Positions 26,309 through 35,579 are shown, counted from the first letter of the stretch. The stretch: 64,000 nt of DNA from Thermoanaerobaculia bacterium (GCA_017883205.1 JADGNZ010000016.1:1-64000), one strand, 5' to 3'. Program-made: numbers and translations. Notes: a model not told the origin generated them from the letters alone.

Positions 26309-27361
26309 TTAGCGGTCGACCGTCGCGAAGTGCTTTCGAAGATCCTTCAACGGCCGCTCGATGAAGTGCCACGACGCCGCGGCCGCTGCGAAGGCAAGCG
26401 TGATGCTGACGAACATGAGGGCTCCTCCCGCGGGCGCGCGCAGCCGATAGAACCCGCACGCCTTCAAAACCGCCTCGGGAATGAAGTTGTGAAAGAGATA
26501 TAGGCCATAGCTGATACGCCCGACGTACATCACGGCACGAGTCTGGAGGAGATTGCCGAAAATGCCCGGAATACCACGAGCGGCGCCCCCCACGAGTGCG
26601 ATGGAGAGAGTCATCACGGCAACCTCCACAAAGCCACGGTTCCTTCCACCGGCACCGATGCAGAAGAGCACCCCCGACAACGCTGCGCTCAAGCCCAGAA
26701 TGCGCGAAAGCTGCGCCGGAGCCTCGAAAGAAACGACGGCCAGAGCCGCGCCCGCAGCAAGATAGTCCACACAGGCGGGCAGGAGGTATTCGCCGTTGGG
26801 CAGCGTGGTGGCCCAGCGAAAGACAACTCCACCGAAAATCGCCAAACCCAGCAACGTGAAAATCACACGACGAGGAAGGATAAGGATGACGATTGGCCAG
26901 ATCAGGTAGAACTGCTCCTCGACTGCCAGTGACCAAAGATGCGTCGACGACCCCGGCAAGCGATGCGTCACGAAGTAGAAGTTCGTCAGGTATGTGGCGA
27001 ACCAAGGAAGCGAGCCTGCAAAGACGCCAAGTCCCGCGATCCAGGCATAGAAGAGCGCGAGGTAATAAGTTGGACAGATACGCAGGAAACGACGGAAGTA
27101 AAAGTTACCCATCGCCTGCGCTAGCCGCTTTGGGCCAGCGGCGATGATCCCTCGATCGATCCAGAGGATGCTCGTGATCAGGAATCCGCTGAGGACGAAA
27201 AACAGCTCTACCCCGTAGTATCCGAGGGGCACGAATCGCCTGGAAGGCCAGTCCTCCGGCCAAAAATGCGAGAGCAGGACGATCACGATGGCGATAGCTC
27301 GCGCTCCATCCAGCTGAGGCCGATACGTCAACCGGTCGGAAACAGACGAAGCGACCAACAA
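26309..27361 (-). CDS. Acyltransferase family 3 (OafA-like) membrane protein
   Basis: Polytopic membrane O-acyltransferase of 350 residues, about ten helices, that would acetylate sugars using acyl-CoA. YRPQLDGARAIAIVIVLLSH opens the domain with the usual catalytic-region histidine, then YYGVELFFVLSGFLI, FYFRRFLRICPTYYLAL and THLWSLAVEEQFYLIWP, all standard for the family; SWHFIERPLKDL closes it. The gene lies on the opposite strand to its neighbours and is inserted between a GT-A-like gene and a fragment of its paralogue. The 11-bp sequence GATGACGCCGT occurs on both sides (26299-26309 and 27390-27400). Confidence 0.94.
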   Translation of the reverse strand: MLVASSVSDRLTYRPQLDGARAIAIVIVLLSHFWPEDWPSRRFVPLGYYGVELFFVLSGFLITSILWIDRGIIAAGPKRLAQAMGNFYFRRFLRICPTYYLALFYAWIAGLGVFAGSLPWFATYLTNFYFVTHRLPGSSTHLWSLAVEEQFYLIWPIVILILPRRVIFTLLGLAIFGGVVFRWATTLPNGEYLLPACVDYLAAGAALAVVSFEAPAQLSRILGLSAALSGVLFCIGAGGRNRGFVEVAVMTLSIALVGGAARGIPGIFGNLLQTRAVMYVGRISYGLYLFHNFIPEAVLKACGFYRLRAPAGGALMFVSITLAFAAAAASWHFIERPLKDLRKHFATVDR

Positions 27362-27421
27362 GGCTGGATGATATGCGACGAGGGGTAAGATGACGCCGTG
27401 ACCGCCGGCCTGTTCGAAAAG

Positions 27422-27529
27422 ACGAGCGCAACATTGCTTGGCTTCGTACAGGATGACAGTCGCGATTTCCTTGTCGACACCGCCGCGAACATGCGCGCCT
27501 GGCTTGATGCGGTAAAGACGATCGGATGA
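27422..27529 (+). pseudogene. 3' remnant of a paralogue of the GT-A-like gene at 25191
   Basis: The frame ending at TGA 27527-27529 reads LLGFVQDDSRDFL then VDTAANMRAWLDAVKTIG, nearly the same as the C-terminus of the protein at 25191 (RGFVWDDGGRDFL then VDTAANMRAWLDAIRMIG). Similarity fades upstream of about 27422 and an in-frame stop lies at 27392. The rest of the gene is gone; the acyltransferase gene occupies the space. The remnant's stop overlaps the ATG of the deacetylase gene. Confidence 0.88.
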
Positions 27530-28284
27530 GTATCAGCATTCTCTGGATCGGCGCCCATCCCGACGATGAGTTGTTCGTCGCCCCATGGCTGGCGCGATTG
27601 CAAACCACGGCCGGAGCCAAACTCTCGTTTCTGATCGCCACCCGCGGTGAGCACGGCGATTGCCGGTTGCCCGGCAGCGACGGCCGCGACCTCGGCGCCC
27701 TTCGCGAAGCGGAGATGCACGACGCCGCCGCGGCGTTCGGCGGCGATGTGCACTTTCTAGGGTGGCGGGATGGTGTCGCGTCCCAGCCCAATGCAGTTCT
27801 TCGCATCTGGGCGGCAGACGCCGGCGGGAAGAAGAACCTTCGCGACCAGCTCCGTGCAGCCATCGGCCGCTTCGCGCCGGACTGGATTGTGACGTTTGAC
27901 CGCCGTCACGGCTGCACGTGGCACGCTGATCATCGCGCGCTCGGTGCCCTCGTGCAGTCGCTTGCGCTGCCGATTCCGGTCACTCTCGCGGAATCGCGTG
28001 TCAACTTCTCACGGCCCCTGCACATCGAGCCGGGAGTGCCGGAAGCCGTCTGTCTTTCGGTTTCGGGCACCTGGGATTACCTCGTGCGGGACATGGCATC
28101 GCACCCGTCGCAGTTCGATGCGGGCACGCTCGACCTGTTCCGCAACGCGGCGCCGGAACAGCGCGTCGTGTGGCTGCTGCACATTCCGGCGTGGCGGCGG
28201 TGGCACTACCTTCGGGACAATGCCGTCGCCGCAGCGCGGCGCGTGAAGTCGTTCGTTCGCGACCGCGTCTTGCCGCGCGGGTAA
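27526..28284 (+). CDS. PIG-L/LmbE family N-deacetylase
   Basis: Zinc-dependent deacetylase of 252 residues, a family acting on N-acetylglucosaminyl and similar groups. WIGAHPDDELF carries the AHPDDE zinc motif (10-15), RGEHGDCRLPG and LREAEMHDAAAAFG follow, and H133-A-D-H136 supplies further ligands. It would act in the cytoplasm, perhaps on an amino sugar of the growing chain. The ATG overlaps the stop of the upstream paralogue remnant by ATGA, implying that the lost gene once formed an operon with it. The next gene starts 1 bp after its stop. Confidence 0.92.
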   Translation: MSISILWIGAHPDDELFVAPWLARLQTTAGAKLSFLIATRGEHGDCRLPGSDGRDLGALREAEMHDAAAAFGGDVHFLGWRDGVASQPNAVLRIWAADAGGKKNLRDQLRAAIGRFAPDWIVTFDRRHGCTWHADHRALGALVQSLALPIPVTLAESRVNFSRPLHIEPGVPEAVCLSVSGTWDYLVRDMASHPSQFDAGTLDLFRNAAPEQRVVWLLHIPAWRRWHYLRDNAVAAARRVKSFVRDRVLPRG

Positions 28285-28285
28285 G

Positions 28286-29227
28286 ATGCCGCGCATGACG
28301 GCTGCGCGTCCGCTGCTGACGATCATCATCCCCAGCTACAACCAGGGCTCGTACATCCGCGAGACGATCGATTCGACGCTGGCGCAGGACTACAGGCCGA
28401 TCGAGGTACTCGTCGTCGATGGCGCATCGAAGGACGACACGGTAGCCGTGCTGCGAAGCTATGACGGCGTGGCGGAGTTGCAATGGTGGTCGGAGCCGGA
28501 CCGCGGCGTCGTCGACGCGGTCAATAAAGGGATGGAGAGAGCACGGGGCGAGATCGTGGCCATCCAGAGCTCGGATGATGTCTACGTTCCCGGCGCGTTT
28601 TCCGAGGCGGTGGCCGCGTTTCAGGAAGACCCCGCCACGGGTCTCGTCTACGGCGACGTCGAGTACATCGATGCCGCCTCGGTCGTTAGCGGACGAACGC
28701 ACCTGCCGCCGTTCACGCTGCACGAGTACGTCGGAAAGCTGACGTACATCCCGCAGCCGGCCGCCTTTTTCACGGCCGAGGCAATGCGCGAGGCAGGCAA
28801 ATGGCGCGAAGACATCAGCTACGCGGCCGATGCCGAGTTCTATCTCCGCATCGCGTTGCGACGCCCCGTCCGCAAGATCGATCGCGTTCTGGCGCGCTAT
28901 CGCTATCACGACGCGCAGCGGGAGAAGGCTGGGGGACGAATCCAGCGCGATTGGGAGAAAGCAATCGAGCCCTTGACGCGATCGGGTGACCGGCGTCTTC
29001 GGCGATACGCACGAGGCAGCATCGACCTGACGCGGGTGCACTACACGCCGGAAGCGCGTTGGGTCAAACGCACGGTCGCCGCGTATCACGCGCTGATGGT
29101 GAATCCTGCGGTCATCTGCAATGCCGACTTTCGCGCCATCCGCGACCTGTTGCCGGGGCGCTATCCGATCTGGCGCTTTCTCTCGCGCGTCAAGCGCACT
29201 CTCGGCTTTCCGGCGCGCCGCTCCTAG
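28286..29227 (+). CDS. GT2 family glycosyltransferase
   Basis: GT-A enzyme of 313 residues. LLTIIIPSYNQGSYIRETID starts the domain; LVVDGASKDDT, WWSEPDRGVVDAVNKGM, SSDDVYVPGAF (the DXD equivalent is SDD) and QPAAFFTAEAMREAG are characteristic of GT2 members like those of WbbD/PgaC-type loci. YRYHDAQREKAGG marks the end of the catalytic domain and a basic helical tail follows. Start ATG at 28286 directly after the deacetylase stop; a second ATG three codons on is possible. Confidence 0.93.
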   Translation: MPRMTAARPLLTIIIPSYNQGSYIRETIDSTLAQDYRPIEVLVVDGASKDDTVAVLRSYDGVAELQWWSEPDRGVVDAVNKGMERARGEIVAIQSSDDVYVPGAFSEAVAAFQEDPATGLVYGDVEYIDAASVVSGRTHLPPFTLHEYVGKLTYIPQPAAFFTAEAMREAGKWREDISYAADAEFYLRIALRRPVRKIDRVLARYRYHDAQREKAGGRIQRDWEKAIEPLTRSGDRRLRRYARGSIDLTRVHYTPEARWVKRTVAAYHALMVNPAVICNADFRAIRDLLPGRYPIWRFLSRVKRTLGFPARRS

Positions 29228-29240
29228 CTTAAGCTTAGCT

Positions 29241-30011
29241 ATGGCCAGACCGATTCATCCTGTAGCAGAGGAAGTGATTACGACTCGCAGTGCGCCGCTG
29301 CCGGATGGGAGCGTCGTTCCCGCAACCTCGTTCGTTTCACGCGAATCGTGTCAACTGATCTATGAGCTGGCAGAGCGAAGCGGGGCAACACAAGGTGTCG
29401 AGGTCGGGATGGCGTTCGGGGTGTCGACTGTCTGCCTCGCTGACGCGCTGCGATCCATTGCCGGCCCAAAGGCGAGACTGATCACCTTCGATCCGACGCA
29501 GCGACTCACCGATTCATGGAACAGCGCGGGACTCTGGCAGGTCGAGCGCGCCGGGCTTTCCAGCGTCGTCGAGCTGCGCCACGAAACGTCGCAGCGAGGA
29601 TTGCCCAAGCTTGTCGACTCCGGATATCGCTGTCAGCTCGGATTCATCGATGGCTGGCATACGTTCGATCACACGCTCATCGATTTCTTTTACATCGATC
29701 AGATGCTCGACGTCGGCGGTCACATCGTTTTCGACGATACGCTCTACCCTTCGATCCACCGCGTCGTCCGATTCGTGCTGGCCAATCGCAACTACGAACT
29801 GGCTGGGATTGAACATGTCGACCATTACACCCGGCCGCTCCTTCGGGCGAAGCGAATGGGTAAACGGCTCCTGCACCGGTTGGCGCGAACCAATCTGGAT
29901 CCTTCCGAAGCACATGCGGCGATCTTTCGTCAGATTGAGTCGGCACAAATGGTCGGCGTTCGTAAAGTCAGCGACGACGACAGGCGCTTCGATCACTTCG
30001 CGGCGTTTTGA
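29241..30011 (+). CDS. Class I SAM-dependent methyltransferase
   Basis: Protein of 256 residues of the Methyltransf_24 type. GVEVGMAFGVSTVCLADAL is SAM motif I, ITFDPTQ the acidic end of strand 2, and LGFIDGWHTFDHTLIDFFYI with GGHIVFDDTLYPS the later conserved elements. The ATG at 29241 lies 13 bp after the preceding glycosyltransferase. Its 3' end overlaps a convergent glycosyltransferase by 19 bp. Substrate unknown, presumably a sugar. Confidence 0.9.
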   Translation: MARPIHPVAEEVITTRSAPLPDGSVVPATSFVSRESCQLIYELAERSGATQGVEVGMAFGVSTVCLADALRSIAGPKARLITFDPTQRLTDSWNSAGLWQVERAGLSSVVELRHETSQRGLPKLVDSGYRCQLGFIDGWHTFDHTLIDFFYIDQMLDVGGHIVFDDTLYPSIHRVVRFVLANRNYELAGIEHVDHYTRPLLRAKRMGKRLLHRLARTNLDPSEAHAAIFRQIESAQMVGVRKVSDDDRRFDHFAAF

Positions 30012-31081
30012 ATCGAGCCTGATCGGAATTGGCGGCCGGTAAGAGCCGGCCCGGACATCCTTCCCTGCTCGATCGCGCGGAGCCGGGCAATCCGCTCCCC
30101 TGGATCGACCGTTTCGATGCCGCGGTAACGGCGGATCGCTCCTGTCGTCTGCGATGTCTTCCCAGGTTGCGGCGGATGTTCGAGGTGCAGGAGCGGCATG
30201 TAGGCAAAACGATACACGCCGCCGAGAAAGCGCGCTCGATCGAAGAAGTCGTTGTCCTCTCCGCCCCAGCCGACGAACGATTCGTCGAAACCGCCGATGG
30301 CCTCGTACGCATCGCGGCGCACGATGATGCTGCCGCCATCGAGATTCTGAACCACCATCCCCGGCACGCCAGGCGGCAGGGCCTCCGTCACAAACACACG
30401 TTTCGTTTCATCAGCGTCGAGATAGAAGAGGAAGCGTTTCAGATCGATGAAGGACCATCCCTCATCCACGCGCGCCACCGCTTCGAAGGCGTACCGTTCG
30501 GGAACGAGCACGTCGTTGTCGTGCATGACCAGGATGTCGCTCTGCGCATGACGCGCCGCGACATTGAACGCCCAAGCGCGGCAGTACGGAAGGCCGGGCT
30601 CGGGAAGCGGCGTGTGGATGTAGCGGACCCAGGACGGGAGCAGGCGCTCGATCTCGCGCTCAGCCGATTGCTCCACGATGATGCATTCGAAGGCGACTCC
30701 GCTTTGTGCAGCGATGTTGCGGAGTGTGGCCAGGAGATGCGGCAGCCGGTCCATGCCGCGGTGACCGATCAGAAACGACAGACGCGGCGGGCCGCTCATC
30801 GGCACCGGAGCATCGCGCATCGTTACCGGCCAGCGCGTCAGCGCCTTTTTCATCAACCGCGCCGCCGTCGAGGGAAAGACTTTGCCGATATGAAGGTCGG
30901 AGGCGAACCGCCAGCAGCATTGCACGCCACGATCATTCATCGCGATCGTTTCCCGGCGGTTGCGGATCTGCAGCCACGGCTCGGGACGGCCGTCTTCCGC
31001 GCCGATGCCGAGCATGCGCATCTCGAACGGGATCCAGTCATAGACCAGAGCGCCGATCGTGTGCCGAAGGCTGACCTTCAT
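29993..31081 (-). CDS. GT2/GT7-like glycosyltransferase
   Basis: Protein of 362 residues from the ATG at 31081 (GGAG five bases upstream). After an N-terminal extension of about 90 residues, LSFLIGHRGMDRLPHLLATL begins a GT-A domain, ILVMHDNDVLVPE holds the DXD-like metal site, and FVGWGGEDNDFFDRARFLGG is the galactosyltransferase-type (GT7 C-terminal) motif that binds the acceptor. A function in adding hexose or HexNAc is plausible. The N-terminal extension includes VYDWIPFEMRMLG and CCWRFASDLHIGKVF of unknown role. It is divergent from the next gene across 43 bp. Confidence 0.9.
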   Translation of the reverse strand: MKVSLRHTIGALVYDWIPFEMRMLGIGAEDGRPEPWLQIRNRRETIAMNDRGVQCCWRFASDLHIGKVFPSTAARLMKKALTRWPVTMRDAPVPMSGPPRLSFLIGHRGMDRLPHLLATLRNIAAQSGVAFECIIVEQSAEREIERLLPSWVRYIHTPLPEPGLPYCRAWAFNVAARHAQSDILVMHDNDVLVPERYAFEAVARVDEGWSFIDLKRFLFYLDADETKRVFVTEALPPGVPGMVVQNLDGGSIIVRRDAYEAIGGFDESFVGWGGEDNDFFDRARFLGGVYRFAYMPLLHLEHPPQPGKTSQTTGAIRRYRGIETVDPGERIARLRAIEQGRMSGPALTGRQFRSGSIQNAAK

Positions 31082-31124
31082 GGCTCCGGATTCTAACCGG
31101 GTCACTCGTTGCTATCCTTGGCGA

Positions 31125-32060
31125 ATGGGCAACGGCGCGCTCGTCACGACGATCATCCCGGTCTTCAACCGGCCGGCGTTGCTCGCCGAGGCGGTCGGGA
31201 GCGTGCTCGATCAGACGTACCGTCCGATCGAGATCATCATCGTCGACGATGGCTCGACCGACGACACGCCCGCGGTTGCCGACGACCTGGCCGCACGGCA
31301 TCACGGAGTCATCAGGACGATCCACATCGGCAATGGCGGGCCAGGACTAGCTCGCGAGGCAGGCCGGATCGCCGCACGCGGCGATTACATCCAGCATCTC
31401 GACAGCGACGATCTGCTGTTTCCGCACAAGTTCGAACTGCAGGTCGCGGCGCTGGAAGCATCACCCGAATGCGGCGCCGCATACGGCTGGACTCGATTCC
31501 GGCACCGGGACGGCCGCGTCGAGCCGCGCCCGTGGAAACGCTCGGGCGAACGGATCGAGACGATGTTCCCCGCTATGCTCACGATGCGTTGGTGGGACAC
31601 GCCGACACCGCTGTACCGTGTGTCGCTGATCGTCGCTGCGGGACCGTGGACCGGCCTGCGCATCGAAGAGGATTGGGAGTACGACTGCCGCATGGCTGCA
31701 CGCGGCGTTCGCCTGGCCTGGTGCGCGGAATGGGTATGCGAAGTGCGCGCGCACGAGCCAGTGCCGGTGACGCAGGCCACAATGCGCGACCGGGCGCGGT
31801 CCCACATGCTCGTGCTCGAGCACGCCCGCGGCGCCGGACTCGATCCGCAGTCGCCGCCGATGCAGCAGTTCGCTCGCGAGCTCTTTCACGTCGGCCGCCA
31901 GTGCGGCGCCGCAGGCCTCATCGACGAATCGCAGCAGCTTCTGGAGAAGGCGCGCGAGATCGGCGACAAACGCGACATCCGCGCCTACGAATTCGTCGCT
32001 CGCCACATCGGCTGGCGGAACGCCGGGCGCGCCGCGGCGTGGCTCGATCGGCTGCGGTAG
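31125..32060 (+). CDS. GT2 family glycosyltransferase
   Basis: GT-A enzyme of 311 residues: TTIIPVFNRPALLAEAVGSV, then IEIIIVDDGSTDDT, GPGLAREAGRIAARGDYIQH, and LDSDDLLFPHKFEL at 92-105 as the metal site, then RWWDTPTPLYR and EEDWEYDCRMA. The C-terminal half is helical and ends GWRNAGRAAAWLDRLR. The start at 31125 is chosen because family homology begins at once; the longer frame upstream is antisense to the neighbouring gene. A decayed relative lies at 57114-57555. Confidence 0.93.
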   Translation: MGNGALVTTIIPVFNRPALLAEAVGSVLDQTYRPIEIIIVDDGSTDDTPAVADDLAARHHGVIRTIHIGNGGPGLAREAGRIAARGDYIQHLDSDDLLFPHKFELQVAALEASPECGAAYGWTRFRHRDGRVEPRPWKRSGERIETMFPAMLTMRWWDTPTPLYRVSLIVAAGPWTGLRIEEDWEYDCRMAARGVRLAWCAEWVCEVRAHEPVPVTQATMRDRARSHMLVLEHARGAGLDPQSPPMQQFARELFHVGRQCGAAGLIDESQQLLEKAREIGDKRDIRAYEFVARHIGWRNAGRAAAWLDRLR

Positions 32061-32171
32061 GGGTTGGTACCATGATGGTCGCCGAGAATGCGGCGAATCG
32101 CGCACGGCTGCTGCTCGTGCTCTTCTGGTCTGCGTTAGAGCGGCGCGCTCGCGAGCTATACTCCCCCACCG

Positions 32172-33593
32172 ATGAGCGAGCCGGAAAAGAGCGACGTGCG
32201 CTCTCGTGCAAGTGCACCGAGGAGCCAGCCGCCCAACGCCAGCGCCGCCGCCACTCTGCTCCTCGGCGCTCTACTCACCGTGCAGATCCTCCTCGCGATC
32301 CGCTCGGCCACCGGTCCGTTGGCCGGCGACGAACCGTACTACGCGGCGAAGGCTCGCTATTTTGCTGAGCATCATCGGTTCGCCCCCGCATCCTCCTCCG
32401 AGCTTGCGGTTGAATCAGGTCGCAGGTGGGGAGTGTCGGACTGGAGGCCGCCGGGCTACCCGCTCTTCGTCGCGTTCGTCGCCGGCCGGAATTTCGATCC
32501 GCCAGGACTACACCGTCGAGTCGCGGCAATTCAGTCGGGGCTCATGGCTATCGCGATCATCCTGGTATTTCGCACCATCGCACGCCTCACTTCCAATCGC
32601 TCACATCTTGCGATTGCGGCGGCACTGGGAGTCGCGCCATGGCCGTTCGAATTCACAACGTTGATCGGGCCCGATTCGCTCACTGCGAGCGTGAGCGCGA
32701 TCGGGCTGGTGGTTCTCGCCAGCGCGGTCAGAAAGTCGAGCGCAAGGGCAGCATTTGCCGGGGCTCTGCTGCTCAGCATCACGTTCACATTCCGCCCCGA
32801 GACCATCGTGCTGCCGCCGCTGCTGATCGTGGCCGCAGCTCTCCTCTCATCGCGACATCGAAGGCACATTTTTCTTGCCGGCGTGGGGGCATTCGCGATT
32901 GTGCTCGCGGGACAATGCGCTTATCGCGAGGCATTCGTCGGACGACTGCAAGTGTTCGGGCCACAGCGTCTGCCGGACCAGGGGGCATTCGACTGGGCAG
33001 GCACGTGGATAGGTACGGAACATGAGAACGATTACTTCGTCTTTTCGTTGAGGAACGGACAGGGAGCTCGCTCAGTGCCCGATCGAGCCTTCGGCGACGC
33101 TGCGGAACAGGCGGCGTTCGAGACGATCATCAATCGCGTTCAGCGCGAAGGTGGTTATTCAGAAACTGATGATCGAGCGTTTGCAGCGCTGGCCCGGAAG
33201 CGCTGGCACGATCATCCGGTGACGGTACTCGCCGCCCGCCTCTGGCACCCCATCCATCTCTGGGTGAATAGTGAGACAAATTCGCAACTGCTCGCGGCTT
33301 TCACCCGCGTTCCGCGGCGAGTGCGGCAAGCGCTGCTTGGAATGCTGCTCCTCTTCAAACTCGCCGCGATCGCGGCATTCGCGTTTGCCGTCGTCCAAAC
33401 TGTCCGCAAAGGCCCGGCGGAGCCGTTCAGCGCGTTGTGCATTCTCTTCGTCGTCGTGCGAACAGTGCTGATCGGCGTGATCCTCAACTCCCAGGGACAT
33501 CGACTGATGGTCTCTGACTGGACCCCGCTCCTGGCCTCATCGATCGTGCTACTCGCCCAAACTGGCCGGCACCACCGAGCGAACGCGCATTGA
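32172..33593 (+). CDS. Multi-pass membrane glycosyltransferase-like protein (GT39 type)
   Basis: Protein of 473 residues with about nine to eleven helices. AGDEPYYAAKARYFAEHH (from 51) in the first periplasmic loop is the acidic motif of PMT/ArnT-like enzymes that use polyprenyl-phosphate sugars. DWRPPGYPLFVAFVAG and APWPFEFTTLIGPDSLTAS are further loop segments typical of the group. It is one of three proteins in the window with this GDE motif. Its stop overlaps the following methyltransferase start. Confidence 0.85.
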   Translation: MSEPEKSDVRSRASAPRSQPPNASAAATLLLGALLTVQILLAIRSATGPLAGDEPYYAAKARYFAEHHRFAPASSSELAVESGRRWGVSDWRPPGYPLFVAFVAGRNFDPPGLHRRVAAIQSGLMAIAIILVFRTIARLTSNRSHLAIAAALGVAPWPFEFTTLIGPDSLTASVSAIGLVVLASAVRKSSARAAFAGALLLSITFTFRPETIVLPPLLIVAAALLSSRHRRHIFLAGVGAFAIVLAGQCAYREAFVGRLQVFGPQRLPDQGAFDWAGTWIGTEHENDYFVFSLRNGQGARSVPDRAFGDAAEQAAFETIINRVQREGGYSETDDRAFAALARKRWHDHPVTVLAARLWHPIHLWVNSETNSQLLAAFTRVPRRVRQALLGMLLLFKLAAIAAFAFAVVQTVRKGPAEPFSALCILFVVVRTVLIGVILNSQGHRLMVSDWTPLLASSIVLLAQTGRHHRANAH

Positions 33594-34474
33594 GCAACTC
33601 CACGCATAACTCGGTCATACGGGAGCCGTGGTATTCCGATCGTCTGATTTGTCCGGAGTGCCGCGCGCCGCTTGTGCTTTCGGAATCTTGCCGCAGCTGC
33701 GGATTTCGCGTGCCTCAAGGCAGTCCCCTCGATCTGCGCCCACGACAACCGCTCTGGCGAACGGTGAGGTTCCCTGTCGGAACGACCGCGCCGCAGGATC
33801 TGAGGAGCTGTTCGCTTGCCCGCCCCGTTGTGACATACACAGGCCCTCGAGCCGTCCGCGACTCGGCAGAGCTTTTCTCCGCGGTTGCTGCGTCGCTTGC
33901 TCCCGGCGCCCGGCTGCTCGACCTCGGATGTGGCCAGCGTGATCAGGCCCCGGTGGCCGCGCACTACGACCTGCGCTATGCAGGCGTGGACTACTCGTCA
34001 CCGGAAGCGGACCTGCTGGCCGACGCACACGCGCTACCTTTCAGCGACGCATCGTTCGATCACGTCCTTTCCTATGCTGTCTTCGAACATCTGCACAACC
34101 CGTACATCGGGGCAACGGAAGTGGCGCGCGTCCTGGTGCCGGGCGGACTGTTCTTTGGCGCAGTCTCGCAAGGCGAGCCATTCCATGAGTCGTACTTCCA
34201 CCACACTGCGCTCGGCGTACTGGCACTCCTGAATGCGACCGGCTTCACAGTCCGCCAGATGTGGCCGTCCTATGACACGCTGCATGCGCTCGCGGTGATG
34301 GGCCGCTATCCGCGTCTGACCCGATTGCTGATCGAGGCCCTTCACCGATTCGCGAAGGCGACACCCTTCCTTGCCCCGCGGGCGTTCCTTCGCGGGTCGA
34401 AGCGTGAAAAGGAGATCGAAGCAATTCATCGCGCCGCCAGCGTCTGCTTTGTCGCTCAAAGGCTCCACACCTGA
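33590..34474 (+). CDS. SAM-dependent methyltransferase with N-terminal zinc ribbon
   Basis: Protein of 294 residues. Cysteines 21, 24, 34 and 37 (CPEC and CRSC) form a likely zinc ribbon. RLLDLGCGQRDQAPVAAHYD is SAM motif I, AGVDYSSPEADLLADAHALP motif II, and FDHVLSYAVFEHLHNPY with ARVLVPGGLFFG complete a class I methyltransferase. The start is TTG overlapping the previous stop (TTGA). The C-terminal part contains the hydrophobic basic helix ARAFLRGSKREKEIEAIHR region. Substrate unknown. Confidence 0.9.
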   Translation: MSNSTHNSVIREPWYSDRLICPECRAPLVLSESCRSCGFRVPQGSPLDLRPRQPLWRTVRFPVGTTAPQDLRSCSLARPVVTYTGPRAVRDSAELFSAVAASLAPGARLLDLGCGQRDQAPVAAHYDLRYAGVDYSSPEADLLADAHALPFSDASFDHVLSYAVFEHLHNPYIGATEVARVLVPGGLFFGAVSQGEPFHESYFHHTALGVLALLNATGFTVRQMWPSYDTLHALAVMGRYPRLTRLLIEALHRFAKATPFLAPRAFLRGSKREKEIEAIHRAASVCFVAQRLHT

Positions 34475-34484
34475 TCGAATAACC

Positions 34485-35579
34485 ATGATGAGCTCCGCAA
34501 TCCACACCCCTAACGCGGCCAGCGCTGACTCCTCTGTCGATCGGCGAGGCCGCCTCGGCGGGTGGTCACGGGCGATCAGCGGCATCGCTCTCTCCGTTCT
34601 CGCCTTCGAAGCAGTGTTCCGCTTCCTTTCCTTCGAAGTGACACGCGTAGACCCGGTGAGTCATCGTCAGGTGTTGACCATGACGCATCGCCTGGGAGAG
34701 GGATTTGGAGTCAGTCACTGGGACGCAAGTGGAATTCGGCAATCCCCTGCAAACTGCACGAGCTGCCCGCGAGTCCTGGTTCTGGGCGACTCGTTTACCG
34801 AGGCTCTGCAGGTCAATGACCCGGATGCCTACCCGGCAGTGGCCGAGGCACTTCTCTCTTCGACGCAACCCATCCTGCTCGTCAATGCGGGACAAGCCAG
34901 CCGTTCGCCTGCGGACTATGTGTTCGATGCACTGCGAAATCGACAGCTCGTACAACCCGCATGGACCGTCATTCAGTTGAACCTCGATGACCTGGGGCCG
35001 GACGCCTTCATCGACGCGAAGATTCACTTCCTGGAGCAAGGGACAAAGTTATTAACTCCGGTAGCGCCGCCCTCTCATGTCTACGGTCGGATCACCAGAT
35101 TGCTTGGCGTGCTGCGCGGTCACTCGGCCCTCGTCAACTATGCTCTTTATCGCCTCGACGTAATCCGGCAGACACGACGTCCGCCTCGCTGGTTCATCGC
35201 TGGATCAGAACCGGATGGCAGACCCGCGCCAGAAGCGAGGAAGTATCCCGTCGAACGGGAGCTGGATTTGATGCGAGCGTCCTACGAAAACCGGATCACG
35301 TTTCTGTTTCTGCCTCCCTTCAACACCGCGATCGAGAGCGGAGAAACTCGGTTTGAACGCTATTGCCTTTCAACACCGGGGAGCTGCGTCAACCTCCGGG
35401 CATCGTTCGATGGTTTCCGGCAACGGGGTACCGCTCCTTACGGTTTTCCGAACAGCCGTTTCGGAGAAGGGCATCTCAACCGCGACGGACATGCTGCAGC
35501 CCGCGCGACTTCTGGCAGACGAGCTTCAGAGGCTGCGACAACATGGTCTTTTCTAGCCTTCGATTCTTTGTATTCCTGA
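34485..35579 (+). CDS. SGNH/GDSL hydrolase-like protein, probably frameshifted near its end
   Basis: Single-helix anchored (about 29-49) periplasmic protein of the AlgJ/AlgX-like SGNH type that assists O-acetylation with an MBOAT partner, here the next gene. VLVLGDSFTEAL holds the nucleophile Ser103 in block I and GEGHLNRDGHAAA the late D-x-x-H equivalent. After HAAA the annotated frame yields an atypical tail (TSGRRASEAATTWSFLAF), while the +1 frame gives ARLLADELQRLRQHGLF and a stop at 35556, which looks like the natural C-terminus. One extra base (or two missing) between 35493 and 35505 would explain this. It may be a sequencing error or a true lesion; the active-site residues precede it. 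Confidence 0.8.
   Translation: MMSSAIHTPNAASADSSVDRRGRLGGWSRAISGIALSVLAFEAVFRFLSFEVTRVDPVSHRQVLTMTHRLGEGFGVSHWDASGIRQSPANCTSCPRVLVLGDSFTEALQVNDPDAYPAVAEALLSSTQPILLVNAGQASRSPADYVFDALRNRQLVQPAWTVIQLNLDDLGPDAFIDAKIHFLEQGTKLLTPVAPPSHVYGRITRLLGVLRGHSALVNYALYRLDVIRQTRRPPRWFIAGSEPDGRPAPEARKYPVERELDLMRASYENRITFLFLPPFNTAIESGETRFERYCLSTPGSCVNLRASFDGFRQRGTAPYGFPNSRFGEGHLNRDGHAAARATSGRRASEAATTWSFLAFDSLYS

Noticed and set aside
26309-27361. Acyltransferase gene as an insertion sequence
   Set aside because: It is flanked by 11-bp direct repeats, but there is no transposase and there are no terminal inverted repeats, so it is not called a mobile element.
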